Shown one piece after another: positions 23,144 to 32,116 of a DNA stretch of 64,000 bases. The stretch comes from Kocuria palustris (GTDB taxonomy: Bacteria > Actinomycetota > Actinomycetes > Actinomycetales > Micrococcaceae). Positions within the stretch are counted from its first letter, which is position 1. Each line of letters begins with the position of its first letter. The DNA lies in contig NZ_VDOR01000001.1 of the NCBI RefSeq assembly GCF_007666205.1, positions 372,001 to 436,000 of the forward strand, in the 5' to 3' direction. The notes beneath the pieces were generated by a model. The model was not told the DNA's origin, searched no databases, and worked only from the letters and a program-made list of their open reading frames with translations. The position numbers and the translations under genes are program-made.

Positions 23144-25017
23144 CCTCCACACCACCACGGGGCGGCCCCGGCGCGGGGCAGGGCTCCGCGGGGGACCGCC
23201 CGACCGGCACGCTGACCGCGGTCGACACGGCCAGCCTCTCCCTGCCCAGCTCCTCGACGATGACCGGGCAGCTGCCCGCCGTGCGGGGCGATGAGCGGCG
23301 GGAGCAGGAGGCGGCCGCGGCCCCGCGTCCGCGTCTCGTGCCGATCTTCATCGCCCTGATGCTCGCGATGCTGCTGGCCTCGCTGAACCAGACGGTGCTC
23401 TCGACGGCTCTGCCCACGATCGTCGGCGAGCTCGACGGCGTCCACCAGATGCAGTGGGTCATCACCGGCTACATCCTGGCCTCGACCGTGACCATGCCGT
23501 TCTACGGCAAGATCGGCGACCAGATCGGGCGCAAGCCCCTGCTGGTCGGGGCGATCCTCGTGTTCATGGCCGGCTCGATCGTGGGCGGGCTCGCCCCGAC
23601 CATCTGGTGGCTCATCGCGGCCCGCGTGGTCCAGGGCCTCGGCGGCGGCGGCCTGATCATCCTCTCCCAGACGGTGATCGCCGACATCGTCCCGGTGCGC
23701 GAGCGCGGCAAGTACATGGGCGTCATGGGCGGGGTCTTCGCGCTGTCCTCGGTGGTCGGCCCGCTGATCGGCGGCTGGATCACGGAGGGCCCGGGCTGGC
23801 GCTACGCCTTCTGGATGAGCGTCGCGCTGGGCCTGGTGGCACTGGCGGGCGTCGTCTTCTTCCTCAAGCTGCCCACGCACCGCGGCCGCGTCGCGGTCGA
23901 CGTCTGGGGCATGCTGACCCTGGCCGTGGCCACCGTCGCCGTGATCCTGACGATCACGTGGGGCGGCAGCACCTACGACTGGGCCTCCGCGCAGATCCTC
24001 GGCCTGATCGTGGTCGCCGTGGTGTTCACCGCGATCTTCATCGTCATCGAGTCCCGCACGGCCGAGCCCGTCATGCCGCTGCCCATGTTCCGCAGCCGCA
24101 CCTTCGTGCTGGCCACGGTCGCGGGCATGATGATCTCCGTGGCCATGTTCGGCGCGATCGGCTACATGCCCACGTACCTCCAGATGGTCCACGGGGCCAG
24201 CGCGACGTCCTCGGGCCTGCTGATGACCCCCATGATGGCAGGCGTGCTGGTCGCCTCGATCGGATCGGGCGCCCTGGTCTCGCGCTACGGGCGGTACAAG
24301 GCCTACCCGATCGTGGGTGCGGTGCTCGTGATCACGGCGCTGTACCTGTTCTCGCAGCTCACCGTCGACGACTCCGTGTGGCATGTGTGCCTGGCGCTGG
24401 GCGTCATGGGCGTGGGCCTGGGCCTGATCATTCAGATCCTGGTCCTGGCGGTGCAGAACGTGTTCCCGGGCTCGATGGTCGGCACGGCCACCTCGGGCAA
24501 CAACTTCTTCCGCCAGGTCGGCGCCACGATCGGCTCCGGCGTGGTCGGCGTGGTCTTCGCCGGGCGCCTGACCGATCTGATCGCCGAGCGCATGCCGGCC
24601 CAGGCGCAGGCGGCCATGGGGGACCAGGGCTCAGACGCCTCGTCCGGGCTGACCCCGGAGCTCGTCTCGGGCCTGCCGGGCCCGGTCAAGGACGCGGTCA
24701 CGTCCTCCTACAACGACGCCCTGACCCCGATCTTCCTGGTGATGATCCCGCTCGTGGTGCTGGCGCTGCTCCTGATGATCTTCATCCCGGAGACGCCGCT
24801 GTCCACCACGCTCGAGCGCTCCGGGGCGCAGAAGGGCTCGGATGCCGAAGCGGACGACGACGGCCGCGCCGCGTCGGACGACCGTCCGGCCGGGACTGCC
24901 TCCGCGCCGAGCGCGCCGGAGCCGGCGGATGACCGGACGGCGACGGGCCCGTCCCGCCGCGAGCCCGAGCCGAGCGAGCTGCCCGTGATCCGGCAGCGCG
25001 AGGACGGCAGGGGCTGA
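23140..25017 (+). CDS. MFS multidrug efflux transporter, DHA2 (14-TMS) family
   Basis: A 625-residue drug:proton antiporter of the EmrB/QacA type. The N-terminal 65 residues are disordered. Motif A is GKIGDQIGRKPLLVG, motif C is GGVFALSSVVGPLIGGWI, and about fourteen helices follow. A 75-residue polar C-terminal tail is present. It is coupled to tetR by a 4-bp overlap. Substrates cannot be told. Confidence 0.9.
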   Translation: MTSTPPRGGPGAGQGSAGDRPTGTLTAVDTASLSLPSSSTMTGQLPAVRGDERREQEAAAAPRPRLVPIFIALMLAMLLASLNQTVLSTALPTIVGELDGVHQMQWVITGYILASTVTMPFYGKIGDQIGRKPLLVGAILVFMAGSIVGGLAPTIWWLIAARVVQGLGGGGLIILSQTVIADIVPVRERGKYMGVMGGVFALSSVVGPLIGGWITEGPGWRYAFWMSVALGLVALAGVVFFLKLPTHRGRVAVDVWGMLTLAVATVAVILTITWGGSTYDWASAQILGLIVVAVVFTAIFIVIESRTAEPVMPLPMFRSRTFVLATVAGMMISVAMFGAIGYMPTYLQMVHGASATSSGLLMTPMMAGVLVASIGSGALVSRYGRYKAYPIVGAVLVITALYLFSQLTVDDSVWHVCLALGVMGVGLGLIIQILVLAVQNVFPGSMVGTATSGNNFFRQVGATIGSGVVGVVFAGRLTDLIAERMPAQAQAAMGDQGSDASSGLTPELVSGLPGPVKDAVTSSYNDALTPIFLVMIPLVVLALLLMIFIPETPLSTTLERSGAQKGSDAEADDDGRAASDDRPAGTASAPSAPEPADDRTATGPSRREPEPSELPVIRQREDGRG

Positions 25018-25101
25018 GCCTGCCGAGCAGATCCTGCTGAGCGGCGCCCTGCCGCGCCGAGCCCGCTGAGCCGGGCCTCCCGGCCCGATCGGCGCTCCGC
25101 G

Positions 25102-25143
25102 AGCGGCCCGGCGGATGCGAGACATCGCAGCCGCCGGGCCGCT
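25102..25143. terminator. Long GC-rich hairpin
   Basis: Arms of 19 positions with a single A/G mismatch close on a GACA loop. It lies 85 bp after the efflux gene stop and 63 bp before the aldehyde dehydrogenase start. It probably terminates the tetR-MFS transcript. Confidence 0.7.
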
Positions 25144-25206
25144 AGTCTCGGCAGCACCGACGATCCGTCCGGTGCCGGGCGGATCCCGATCAGCAGGGAG
25201 ACCAGC

Positions 25207-26664
25207 ATGGCGCTTCTGGACACGTCCGCGTTCGAGGGCAGGATCTTCACCGGGACCTGGGAGGACGGCGACGGCGAGCCGATCGTCGTCCGCAATCCAT
25301 CCGACGACGCCGAGCTGGCCTCGATCGGCTCGGCCTCCGTGGAGCAGGTCCGCCGGGCGGCGCACCGCGCCGAGGAGGCGCAGCGGCAGTGGTACGGGCT
25401 CCGGCCCTCCGAGCGCGCGGCCGTGCTGCGCCGGGCGGGGCAGGTCATCGAGGAGAACCACGACGAGCTCGCCGACTGGGTCATCCGCGAGACCGGCGGC
25501 ATCCCCGCCAAGACCGGCCTGGAGGTGGGCAATTCCGCGGCCGAGTGCTTCGAGGCCGCGGCTCTCCCGACCCATCCGCACGGCCAGTGGCTGCCCTCCG
25601 ACGGCGCGCACTGGTCGTTCTCGCGGCGCCGGCCCTCGGGCGTGGTCACGGTCATCACCCCGTTCAACTTCCCGCTGCTGCTGGCCATGCGCTCCGTGGC
25701 CCCCGCCCTGGCCACGGGCAACGCGGTGCTGCTGAAGCCGGACCCGCGCACCTCCGTCATCGGCGGCTTCGCGCTGGCCCGCGTCTTCCAGGAGGCCGGG
25801 CTGCCGGAGGGCGTCCTGCAGGTCCTGCCCGGCGGCGGCGAGATCGGGGCCGCCTGCGTGGAGGCCGACGAGGTCCGGGTGGTCTCCTTCACCGGCTCGA
25901 CCGCGGCCGGCCGGAAGATCGGGGCGACGGCCTCGGAGCGGCTCAAGCGAGCGCACCTGGAGCTCGGCGGCAACAACGCCACGATCGTGTTGCCGGGCGC
26001 GGATGTCGATCTCGCGGCCTCCGCCGGGGCCACCGGCTCGTTCTTCCACCAGGGCCAGATCTGCATGACCACCGGCCGGCACATCGTCCACGCCGACGTG
26101 CACGACGAGTACGTGCAGCGGCTGACCGAGCGGGCGGATGCGCTGGCCGTCGGGGACCCGTCGACCGGTCAGGTCCACCTGGGCCCGATCATCGACGAGG
26201 GCCAGCTCAAGTCCATCGACTCGATCGTCCAGGACTCCCTGGCCGCGGGAGCGGCCGCCAGCACCGGAGCCGATCACGACGGCCTGTTCTACCGCCCCAC
26301 GGTGCTCACCGGCGTCACCGCGGACATGCCGGCCTGGTCGCAGGAGATCTTCGGACCGGTCGCCCCGGTGCACTCGGTCGCTTCCGTGGACGAGGCCGTG
26401 GAGCTCGCGAACTCCTCCGAGTACGGGCTGTCCATCTCGATCATGGGCCCGGTGGGGGAGGCCATGAAGGTCGCCGACCGCATCCGCTCGGGCAAGGTGC
26501 ACATCAACGAGATGACGGTCGCCGATGAGGCGAACGCCCCGTTCGGCGGCGTGGGGGACTCGGGCAACGGCGGACGCTTCGGCGGCCCCGAGGCCAACCT
26601 CGAGGCCTTCACCGAGATCCAGTGGGTGACGGTCGCCCCGGACGAGGTCCAGCACCCGTTCTGA
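25207..26664 (+). CDS. Aldehyde dehydrogenase, benzaldehyde-dehydrogenase-like
   Basis: A 485-residue NAD(P)-dependent dehydrogenase. It has VITPFNFPLLLAMRSVAPALA, the nucleotide-binding FTGSTAAGRKIG, general-base Glu in LELGGNN, and catalytic Cys in FFHQGQICMTT. The GDSGNGGRFGG end resembles the benzaldehyde/vanillin dehydrogenase group. The aldehyde is not identified. AGGGAG precedes the ATG. Confidence 0.88.
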   Translation: MALLDTSAFEGRIFTGTWEDGDGEPIVVRNPSDDAELASIGSASVEQVRRAAHRAEEAQRQWYGLRPSERAAVLRRAGQVIEENHDELADWVIRETGGIPAKTGLEVGNSAAECFEAAALPTHPHGQWLPSDGAHWSFSRRRPSGVVTVITPFNFPLLLAMRSVAPALATGNAVLLKPDPRTSVIGGFALARVFQEAGLPEGVLQVLPGGGEIGAACVEADEVRVVSFTGSTAAGRKIGATASERLKRAHLELGGNNATIVLPGADVDLAASAGATGSFFHQGQICMTTGRHIVHADVHDEYVQRLTERADALAVGDPSTGQVHLGPIIDEGQLKSIDSIVQDSLAAGAAASTGADHDGLFYRPTVLTGVTADMPAWSQEIFGPVAPVHSVASVDEAVELANSSEYGLSISIMGPVGEAMKVADRIRSGKVHINEMTVADEANAPFGGVGDSGNGGRFGGPEANLEAFTEIQWVTVAPDEVQHPF

Positions 26665-26694
26665 GCGGGCTCCCGCGGCGCCGCCGGACGGGGC

Positions 26695-27530
26695 TCAGGC
26701 CTCGAGCGTCCCGGCGCTGCGGGAGATCACGGCCCCGCCCACCCAGGTGGCGTCGGACTCGACGGCCACGGTCATCAGCGCGACATGGCCCACGGCCCTG
26801 CCCTGGGCCACCGTGAACGACGGCGGCATCAGCCCGCGCGGCACGAGCCAGGTGGCGAAGGCCGCGCTGAGCGTCGCGGCGGCCCGGGGCTCGTCGATCC
26901 TGCGCGACGGCGTGAACGAGCGCAGCTCGACGTCCGCGGGCCCTCCGGGCTCGTGCGGGCCGAGCACCCCCACCAGGTGCTGTCCGAGCTCGGCGATGCT
27001 CGGCTCCATGGCCATGACCGTCTCCGCGCTGTCCACGAGCAGCCCCAGGAAGCCGGAGCCGGCATCCAGCCACGCGGCCTCGCGCACGCGGGAGGCCTCC
27101 AGGCCCAGGACCTCGCGGATGATCTCCACGGTGAGGTCGTCGGGCTCGCCCGGTCGAACTGACTGGGGGCGGCGAAGCGCAGGGACGTCCCGTCCTGGAC
27201 CTCGACGGCCGTCAGGCCGATGTCGCTCTGCTGGACCAGGCGGCCGGCGGCCGGGGCGCCGCCGCGGTCGAGCCAGGCGCGGGCGGCCGCGAGCGTCGAG
27301 AGGCCGGCGAAGCGGACCTCGGTCTGCGCGCGGAAGGCCCGCGTGCGGAAGTCGGCGCCCTCCTCGGTCGGGGAGAGCACGAAGACCGTCTCCTCGTGCG
27401 GGAACCATTCGACGAGGCTGCGGATCCGCTGCTCGCAGAGGCGGTCGGCCTCGAGCACCACGGCGACCGGGCTGCCCTCGAAGGGCTCGGTGGAGAACAC
27501 GTCGACGACGGCATGGGGAAGGGCAGTCAT
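26695..27530 (-). pseudogene. PhzF family protein with a frameshift
   Basis: A second PhzF homologue. The 5' part (from ATG 27530) reads ALPHAVVDVFSTEPFEGSPV through DGTSLRFAAP. The remainder (GEPDDLTVEIIREVLGLEAS through GGAVISRSAGTLEA) is one frame over. The shift falls at a run of five G at 27165-27169, where one more base would restore RFAAPPQSVRPGEPDD. It may be a true null allele or a homopolymer sequencing error. Confidence 0.78.
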
Positions 27531-27662
27531 GCCCCTGAGCGTAGGTGCGCGCTCACCCGTCCGAGGCCCGGCGGAGGGGTCCCGGCGCAGGTCCGGGTCC
27601 AAGTGCGGACGGGTCGATGCGGACACGTGCGCACCGCAGCCGCTGCGCTCAGCGGCGGGGAC

Positions 27663-27899
27663 TCACTTCTTCGGCGACCAGAACCGGCGGTCGCGATCCC
27701 ACTGGACGGTGCCGTCGTGGGCCTTGCGGAAGGCCTTCACGACGCCCTGGTCGAGGGCGGGATGCCCATGGGGGCTGGTCCGGACCCACTCGGGGCCGAA
27801 CTTCTCCGGAACCAGGCGGACGGCGTCGTCCTGGTCGAGGCGGCCCTCCGTGCGGATCGTCTCGAGCATCCAGTCTGCGATCTCCTCAGGCGTCGTCAT
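27663..27899 (-). CDS. Small DUF6953-like protein
   Basis: A 78-residue soluble protein: TTPEEIADWMLETIRTEG, KFGPEWV, AFRKAHDGTVQWDRDRRFW, ending SPKK. The pattern recalls DUF6953, an uncharacterised family. It follows the TOPRIM gene by 10 bp in the same direction, so the two may be co-transcribed. Confidence 0.65.
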   Translation of the reverse strand: MTTPEEIADWMLETIRTEGRLDQDDAVRLVPEKFGPEWVRTSPHGHPALDQGVVKAFRKAHDGTVQWDRDRRFWSPKK

Positions 27900-27909
27900 G
27901 CGGGACACC

Positions 27910-28773
27910 CTACGCCCCGGCCCCGCCGCCCCGTGCGCGCTGCGGCGGCGGAGGCAGGTCGGGCTCCAGCGCCGCGACCGCCGCGCAGATCCCCCGGAAC
28001 GACGACGGCAGGTCGGTCATCTCGGCCGCGGCGCTCGCGGCGGCCAGGCGCTGCGGGCGCTTGGCCGCCAGGTCCCCGCCCAGGCGCCCCAGAGCCGCCA
28101 TGAACGACGGCCAGCGGGAGAGCTCGTCCTCGAGGTCGATCCCGAGCGCGCTCCAGGTGCGGCCCACGACGGTGGGTCCGCCGAACCCCCAGTCCGCCGT
28201 CGGGTCCTCCGTCGGATCATCGGAGGACTCCGCGGACCGCAGAGCGGCGAGCAGCGCCTCGGTGGCGCCGCGCCGACTGCGCAGCGCCCGGTGGCGCGCG
28301 GCGGAGGAGCCCCCGATCGGACCGCCGTCGCCGTCGAAGAGCACGTGGTGCGGGATGCCCAGGGCCAGGTGGAGGTGGTGCAGCACGGCCAGGCGCGTCT
28401 TGCTGCCGGCGGGCTGCACGAGGCTCAGGGCATCGCCGCAGCGCCCGAGCAGGCTCCCGAGCACGGCCTGATCCGTGGTGCCCTCGACCAGCAGCGTGCG
28501 CGGCGAGCTGAGCATGCGCCCCAGGTCGTCCTCGGGGATCGCGGTCAGCTCCCGGGCCGCGTGATTGCGGGATCGGCCCATCGCCCGGGCGAGGTCCGCC
28601 AGGCGCAGGCTCCGGGGGCCGTCGGCGGTCAGGCGCACGACGGACTCCAGCCCGGCGGCGGGCAGCGAGGGCGGGGAGGAGAGCGGGGACTGCACCGGCA
28701 CCTCGATCCGCCGCGGCGCAGGCGACGGGCCGTGCGGGGCCGACGGGCTCGGCTGCGGATCTCGGGCTGTCAC
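27910..28773 (-). CDS. TOPRIM-domain protein (OLD-like without ATPase)
   Basis: About 287 residues. After a Pro-rich N-terminal tail and a helical region comes a TOPRIM core: RTLLVEGTTDQAVLGSLLG with the metal Glu, then HHVLFDGDGGP with the DxD pair. This resembles the TOPRIM half of OLD-family nucleases, but no ABC-type ATPase domain is present or encoded next to it. Function is unknown. The start is uncertain: GTG 28773, or GTG 28824 with AGGGGAGG only 1 nt away. Confidence 0.62.
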   Translation of the reverse strand: MTARDPQPSPSAPHGPSPAPRRIEVPVQSPLSSPPSLPAAGLESVVRLTADGPRSLRLADLARAMGRSRNHAARELTAIPEDDLGRMLSSPRTLLVEGTTDQAVLGSLLGRCGDALSLVQPAGSKTRLAVLHHLHLALGIPHHVLFDGDGGPIGGSSAARHRALRSRRGATEALLAALRSAESSDDPTEDPTADWGFGGPTVVGRTWSALGIDLEDELSRWPSFMAALGRLGGDLAAKRPQRLAAASAAAEMTDLPSSFRGICAAVAALEPDLPPPPQRARGGGAGA

Positions 28774-29003
28774 GCGGCCCAGGGTAGGCGGAACCGCCCG
28801 GGGACCCGCGGGTCCGATCCGCACGCGCCTCCCCTGAAAGGATGAGGTCGACGCCGCCCCGCACCGGACGACGGGCCCGAGAGTTCACTCTCCGGTCTGA
28901 TGCAGGGCACCCGTGTATGGGACAGGATGAGTCCCAGCCGGCCGAGCCCGGCCCGGAGCTCCCGGGCCGCGCGTCGCCGAATCCCCGATCAGGAGGCACC
29001 ACG

Positions 29004-29951
29004 ATGGAACCCGCGGTCCTGGAGACCGAGAATCTCGTCAAGGTCTACGGCAAGGGCGAGACCCGCTTCGACGCGCTCAAGGGCCTCACCCTGGAGATCC
29101 GCCGCGGCGAGTCCGTGGCCGTGGTGGGCAAGTCCGGCTCGGGCAAGTCCACGCTCATGCATCTCATGGCGCTGCTCGACCGCCCCACGCAGGGCGTGGT
29201 CGCACTGGACGGCAGCCCCGTCTCGGAGCTGAGCACCAAGGAGATCAACCGTCTGCGCAACGAGCGCTTCGGCTTCGTCTTCCAGCAGTTCTTCCTCAAC
29301 GCCAACCAGACCGTCCTGGAGAACGTGGTCCTGCCCCTGAAGATCGCCGGCGTCAGGAAGTCCGAGCGCAACCGCCTGGGCATGGAGGCCCTCGAGCGGC
29401 TGGACATGGCCGACAAGGCCTCGAACAAGGCCACGAACCTCTCCGGCGGCCAGAAGCAGCGCGCCTGCATCGCCCGCGCGCTGGTGACCGAGCCGTCGGT
29501 GATCTTCGCCGACGAGCCGACCGGCAACCTGGACAGCCGCACCTCCGAGGTGGTCGAGGACATCCTCTTCGGCCTCCAGCGCGAGCAGGGCATCACGCTG
29601 GTGATCGTCACCCACGACGACGACCTCGCCTCGCGCTGCGATCGCCGCATCAACCTGGTCGACGGCGAGATCACCTCGGTCCAGGACCTCGACGACCAGC
29701 CCGCGGCCCCGGCTGCGGAGGCTCGGGCGTCGGAGGCCGCGGGCGAGCCCGATCCGAGCGCGGGACCGTGGGCCATGATCCCCGACGGCAACGGCGCCCA
29801 CCGCGCCGAGACCGGCCCCGACGGCGCCGCGGGCCCGGAGCCGACCCGGCAGCCGGCGCAGCCGGGGGACCAGGACGGCCACGATCACGGGGACGGCCAT
29901 GACCGCCAGGGCGGCCTGCGCCGCCTGTTCAAGAAGGGAGGCCGCCGATGA
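29004..29951 (+). CDS. ABC transporter ATP-binding protein, MacB/LolD type
   Basis: ATPase partner of the FtsX-like permease that follows with a 4-bp overlap. The 315-residue protein has Walker A GKSGSGKST, signature LSGGQKQR, Walker B VIFADEPTGNLD and the family's VIVTHDDDLAS. About 80 extra residues at the C-terminus are Pro/Asp/His-rich (DGHDHGDGHD) and end in a basic patch. This tail is unlike ordinary LolD proteins. AGGAGG precedes the ATG. Confidence 0.9.
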   Translation: MEPAVLETENLVKVYGKGETRFDALKGLTLEIRRGESVAVVGKSGSGKSTLMHLMALLDRPTQGVVALDGSPVSELSTKEINRLRNERFGFVFQQFFLNANQTVLENVVLPLKIAGVRKSERNRLGMEALERLDMADKASNKATNLSGGQKQRACIARALVTEPSVIFADEPTGNLDSRTSEVVEDILFGLQREQGITLVIVTHDDDLASRCDRRINLVDGEITSVQDLDDQPAAPAAEARASEAAGEPDPSAGPWAMIPDGNGAHRAETGPDGAAGPEPTRQPAQPGDQDGHDHGDGHDRQGGLRRLFKKGGRR

Positions 29952-31231
29952 AGGCCACGGACATCGTCGCCACCGCGGCGGGGAACACGCTGCGGTCCAA
30001 GGCGAGGACGCTGCTGACGGTCATCGCGATCTTCATCGGCGCGTTCACCCTCACCCTGACCTCGGGTCTGGGCGTGGGCATCAACAAGTACATCGACACC
30101 CTCCTCCAGGGCTTCGGCAGCGAAGACCAGATCTACGTCATGAAGACCGCCGATCAGGCCTCCGGCACCGCCCAGGAGGGCCCGCAGGAGTACGACCCCG
30201 AGGCGGCCCAGAGCAGCAGCATGTTCGGCGGCTCGGAGATGCTGACCGAGGGCGACATCGAGACCATCGAGGGCATCGACGGGGTCGAGTCCGTCGAGCC
30301 GGTGGTCTTCGTGCAGCCGTCCTTCCTCGAGGTCGAGGACGGCTCGCAGTACCAGCTGACCCTGGGCTTCCCCACGGACGTCGAGGCCTACACCTACCTG
30401 GCCGGCGAGGCCCCCGCCTCCGACGCCCACGAGATCACGATCCCGCAGTCCTGGGTCGAGCCCCTGGGCTTCGACTCGGACGACGACGCCGTCGGCCAGA
30501 GCGTCCAGATCGGCATGCACAACTCCGTGGGCGAGGAGGACACCTTCGAGGCCACCGTCAGCGGCGTGACCGAGGAGCTCGCCTCCGGGCAGGGCGGATC
30601 GCCGACCCCGTCGGACGCCCTCAACCAGGAGCTGTACGACTACCAGACCTCCGGGATGGTCGAGCAGCGGCCCGAGGGCTACATCCAGGCCGTCGCCGAG
30701 GTGCCGGACGTCGATCGGCAGGGGCCGGTGAAGTCCGAGCTGATGGACGAGAACATGATCGGCATGACGGTTGAGGACCAGATCGGCGCGCTCAAGGGGA
30801 TCATCAACACGGTGACCTGGGTGCTCAACGGCTTCGCCCTGATCGCGCTGCTGGCCGCGAGCTTCGGCATCGTGAACACGCTGCTGATGTCCGTGCAGGA
30901 GCGCACCCGCGAGATCGGCCTGATGAAGGCCATGGGCATGTCCGGAGGGAAGATCTTCGGGCTGTTCTCCGCCGAGGCCGTGCTGATCGGCCTCTTCGGC
31001 TCCGTGGCAGGCGTGATCGGCGGCGTGGCCGTGGGCTCGATCGCCAATGCGGTGCTCACCGGCGAGGGCGGCGCCCTGGCCGATGTGGCCGGTCTGACCC
31101 TCTACTCGATCGCCCCGCTCCAGCTGGTCCTCATCATCCTCGTGATCATGCTGATCGCCTTCCTGGCCGGCACCCTGCCGGCGGCCCGGGCGGCCAAGAA
31201 GGACCCGATCGAGGCCCTGCGCTACGAGTGA
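29948..31231 (+). CDS. FtsX-like ABC permease, MacB type
   Basis: A 427-residue permease with one N-terminal helix, a large extracytoplasmic domain of about 230 residues, and three C-terminal helices. It carries the FtsX-family GIVNTLLMSVQERTREIGLM, KAMG and ends PAARAAKKDPIEALRYE. It forms a tripartite-like exporter with the ATPase. The exported substrate is unknown. Two membrane proteins downstream may belong to the same unit. Confidence 0.9.
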   Translation: MKATDIVATAAGNTLRSKARTLLTVIAIFIGAFTLTLTSGLGVGINKYIDTLLQGFGSEDQIYVMKTADQASGTAQEGPQEYDPEAAQSSSMFGGSEMLTEGDIETIEGIDGVESVEPVVFVQPSFLEVEDGSQYQLTLGFPTDVEAYTYLAGEAPASDAHEITIPQSWVEPLGFDSDDDAVGQSVQIGMHNSVGEEDTFEATVSGVTEELASGQGGSPTPSDALNQELYDYQTSGMVEQRPEGYIQAVAEVPDVDRQGPVKSELMDENMIGMTVEDQIGALKGIINTVTWVLNGFALIALLAASFGIVNTLLMSVQERTREIGLMKAMGMSGGKIFGLFSAEAVLIGLFGSVAGVIGGVAVGSIANAVLTGEGGALADVAGLTLYSIAPLQLVLIILVIMLIAFLAGTLPAARAAKKDPIEALRYE

Positions 31232-31236
31232 CCGCG

Positions 31237-31269
31237 GCCGGCGGCCGGTCGCTCCGATCGGCCGCCGGC
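31237..31269. terminator. GC-rich hairpin after the permease gene
   Basis: Perfect 11-bp arms (31237-31247 and 31259-31269) immediately after the permease stop, without a U-run. Confidence 0.55.
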
Positions 31270-31334
31270 TCCCCCAGAACCCTCATCCCCCGACCGACGA
31301 CGCACCGCCCCCTCGCACGACAAGGAGAGATGTC

Positions 31335-31946
31335 ATGACGAACACCCCTCAGGGCTCCTCGGCGCCCGACCACGGTCAGCCCACCCCCGGCCCCGCCGAC
31401 GGCCAGCTCGGCAACCGGTACGGCACGGCCGCCTACGACCCCCAGCGGTCCTTCGAGCAGGGCAAGCCCGACAAGGTGAGCACCCTGCACCGGATGACCA
31501 TCGCGTCGCTGGCGATCTGGGTGATCTCCCTGATCCCGAGCGCCCTCATGACGCTATCCCCCGACTACGAGGAGCAGCTGCGCCAGACCTATGTGGACGG
31601 CGGCATGAGCCAGGAGATGGCGGACCAGGCGGCCTCGTCCGCCGGGGTCCTCGGCATCGCCACCCTCGGCGTCATGCTCGTCCTGTCGCTGATCCCCTAC
31701 ATCCTGGTGCTCGTCGGCGTGCCCAAGGGGAAGAACTGGGCTCGGATCCTCGGCATCGTGTTCTGTATCATCGGCATCGTCTTCACCGCCTTCGGCGTGG
31801 TCACCTCCCTCGGCACCCTGGGCGACGGCGGCGCCATGGCGATCGTCGGGCTCCTGCTGAGCCTGCTGTTCCTCGTGGTGAACATCTACTGGCTCGTCCT
31901 GGCCTTCAACGGCCGCGTGGCCGCCTGGTTCAAGGACCGCCGCTGA
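31335..31946 (+). CDS. Unknown four-helix membrane protein
   Basis: A 203-residue protein not assigned to a named family. An unordered N-terminal 45 residues (Pro/Gly/Gln) are followed by about four transmembrane helices around residues 55-75, 100-125, 132-155 and 165-190. A conserved-looking GVPKGKNWARILGIVF segment joins helices 2 and 3. AAGGAGAG precedes the ATG. It resembles the next gene in plan (polar tail, four helices), suggesting a paralogous pair. Confidence 0.7.
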   Translation: MTNTPQGSSAPDHGQPTPGPADGQLGNRYGTAAYDPQRSFEQGKPDKVSTLHRMTIASLAIWVISLIPSALMTLSPDYEEQLRQTYVDGGMSQEMADQAASSAGVLGIATLGVMLVLSLIPYILVLVGVPKGKNWARILGIVFCIIGIVFTAFGVVTSLGTLGDGGAMAIVGLLLSLLFLVVNIYWLVLAFNGRVAAWFKDRR

Positions 31947-32116
31947 ACGGCTGAGGCCCGGCAGCACCGCGCCCCCCCGCGACTCGTGACGACCCATCCG
32001 GTGTCACGGGGCGCGGGGGGCCTGTCGTCTCAGTAGGCTGACGCCAGAACCCGGGGTGAGGCGCTGTCGAGGCGCCGACTCCGGTGCCCGCCGGATCCCC
32101 ATCGAAGGAGCACGAC

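Noticed and set aside
27639-27656. Hairpin after the DUF6953-like gene as a terminator
   Set aside because: Only a 7-bp stem without U-run; too weak to list in such GC-rich DNA.
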